Under the pieces are notes generated by a model. That model saw only the letters and a program-made list of their open reading frames with translations. It made no database searches and was not told where the DNA came from. This document shows positions 5,791 to 6,528 of a DNA stretch of 6,528 nucleotides, in pieces. Location: the NCBI GenBank assembly GCA_950071955.1, contig CATMOC010000220.1:1-6528 (forward strand). Reading direction: 5' to 3'. The position numbers were made by a program, and so were the translations under genes. Each line of letters starts with the position of its first letter. The stretch's first letter is position 1. This DNA comes from an uncultured Mesorhizobium sp. (GTDB lineage: Bacteria; Pseudomonadota; Alphaproteobacteria; Rhizobiales; Rhizobiaceae).

Positions 5791-6528
5791 ATGTCTCAAA
5801 TAATCAGCCGTGTCGGTGTCGCTACCGTGCTGGCGTTCGCCTGGCAGTTCGCCGCAGTCTCGCCGGGCGCCGCGCAGAACGCGTTTTCCGATGTCGACCT
5901 CGCCCCCGACAAGCGCGGCGGCATCACGGAGATGGAGGATATCTCCAAGTATTGCGGGACCAAGGAACTCAAGGTCGCCTATTCCGACGGCTGGGGTGGC
6001 AACTACTGGCGCCAGATCACCCGTGCGGAGTTCGAGGATGAGGCGGCCAAGTGTCCCAACATCAAGGAAGTCCGCTACACCGACGGCGAGTTCAAGGCCG
6101 AGAAGCAGATCGCCGACATTCGCGGCCTTATCGCGCAGGAATTCGACGTCATCGTCGTCTTTGCCGATACCGGCGTGGCTCAGCTCAAGGTCATGCGCCA
6201 GGCGCTGGACGCCGGCATCGCCGTCGTTCCCTTCACCACGGGCGATGCGCCGTTCGGCGAGATCGGCAAGGACTACCTAACGCGGGTTACCGAGACGCAG
6301 ATCGGCCTCGGCGCGATGCTCGCCGAGTGGATGGTCAAGACGCTCGACGGCAAGGGCAACGTGATCGTCCAGGGCGGCACGCCTGGCAACCCGATGACCG
6401 CGTCGCAGGCCGTCGGCTGGCGCGAGGTCTTCGCCGCCAACCCCGGCATCACCGTGCTCGAAGGCCCGGTCGATACCAACTGGGATCCGGCGCAGGCGCA
6501 AAAAGTCACCGCTGCCGCGATCGCAAAG
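5791..6528 (+). CDS. Sugar-type ABC transporter periplasmic substrate-binding protein, 3' end outside window
   Basis: The frame from ATG 5791 stays open to the window edge (246 residues). GGAGG lies five bases before the ATG. Residues 1-28 are a signal peptide (hydrophobic core VGVATVLAFAW, GAA before Gln29), so the product is periplasmic. After about 30 extra residues, the type 1 periplasmic-binding-protein fold begins with strand LKVAYSDGWGGNYW (60-73). Next come an IADIRGLIAQEFDVIVV helix-strand unit (108-123), the AGIAVVPF strand (141-148) and VIVQGGTPGN (191-200). This pattern fits the periplasmic binding protein family that serves carbohydrate/CUT2-type ABC importers. Cys55 and Cys88 could form a disulfide. 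The ligand is not readable. Permease and ATPase genes would be expected just beyond the right edge. Divergence from the MetE-like gene suggests shared regulation. Typical mature length is 300-350, so about a third is missing. Confidence 0.93.
   Translation, partial: MSQIISRVGVATVLAFAWQFAAVSPGAAQNAFSDVDLAPDKRGGITEMEDISKYCGTKELKVAYSDGWGGNYWRQITRAEFEDEAAKCPNIKEVRYTDGEFKAEKQIADIRGLIAQEFDVIVVFADTGVAQLKVMRQALDAGIAVVPFTTGDAPFGEIGKDYLTRVTETQIGLGAMLAEWMVKTLDGKGNVIVQGGTPGNPMTASQAVGWREVFAANPGITVLEGPVDTNWDPAQAQKVTAAAIAK

Noticed and set aside
6273..6509. Two minus-strand frames at the right edge
   Set aside because: Both are antisense to the ABC binding-protein gene, which has signal peptide, ribosome binding site and family motifs.

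Overview
The window is GC-rich, with the strong G/C third-position preference and protein families typical of an alphaproteobacterium, most likely of the Rhizobiales/Hyphomicrobiales or Rhodobacterales type. This placement is inferred from composition and gene content only. No rRNA, tRNA, CRISPR array, insertion sequence or integrase is visible. It reads as a chromosomal or megaplasmid accessory/metabolic region.

Layout from left to right. (1) Positions 1-722, plus strand: the 3' portion of a classical short-chain dehydrogenase/reductase (SDR), cut by the window edge. (2) Positions 762-992, minus strand: an unrecognised 76-residue protein. It has a strong ribosome binding site, and a perfect 16-bp palindrome sits over its presumed -10 box. 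(3) Positions 1246-4149, minus strand: the centrepiece, a 967-residue exported caspase-like (peptidase C14, metacaspase/orthocaspase type) protein. It has an intact His98/Cys149 dyad, a disordered linker, and five tandem PPC-like beta-sandwich repeats in exact 121-residue register, each carrying a PRGDxDW motif. (4) Positions 4150-4503: a gap with no convincing intact gene, holding protein-like fragments in different frames that may be a decayed gene. (5) Positions 4504-5664, minus strand: a stand-alone cobalamin-independent methionine synthase C-terminal-domain (MetE-C-like) methyltransferase with all four zinc ligands. (6) Positions 5665-5790: a short AT-rich divergent promoter region. (7) Positions 5791-6528, plus strand: the N-terminal 246 residues of a sugar-type ABC transporter periplasmic binding protein, running off the right edge.

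The MetE-like gene and the binding-protein gene share a divergent control region, so a common regulator and a link between an imported small molecule and methyl-transfer chemistry are plausible but unproven. The caspase-PPC gene appears to be its own transcription unit. The best candidates for something undescribed are the caspase fused to five exactly spaced RGD-containing repeats and the small palindrome-controlled gene next to it.
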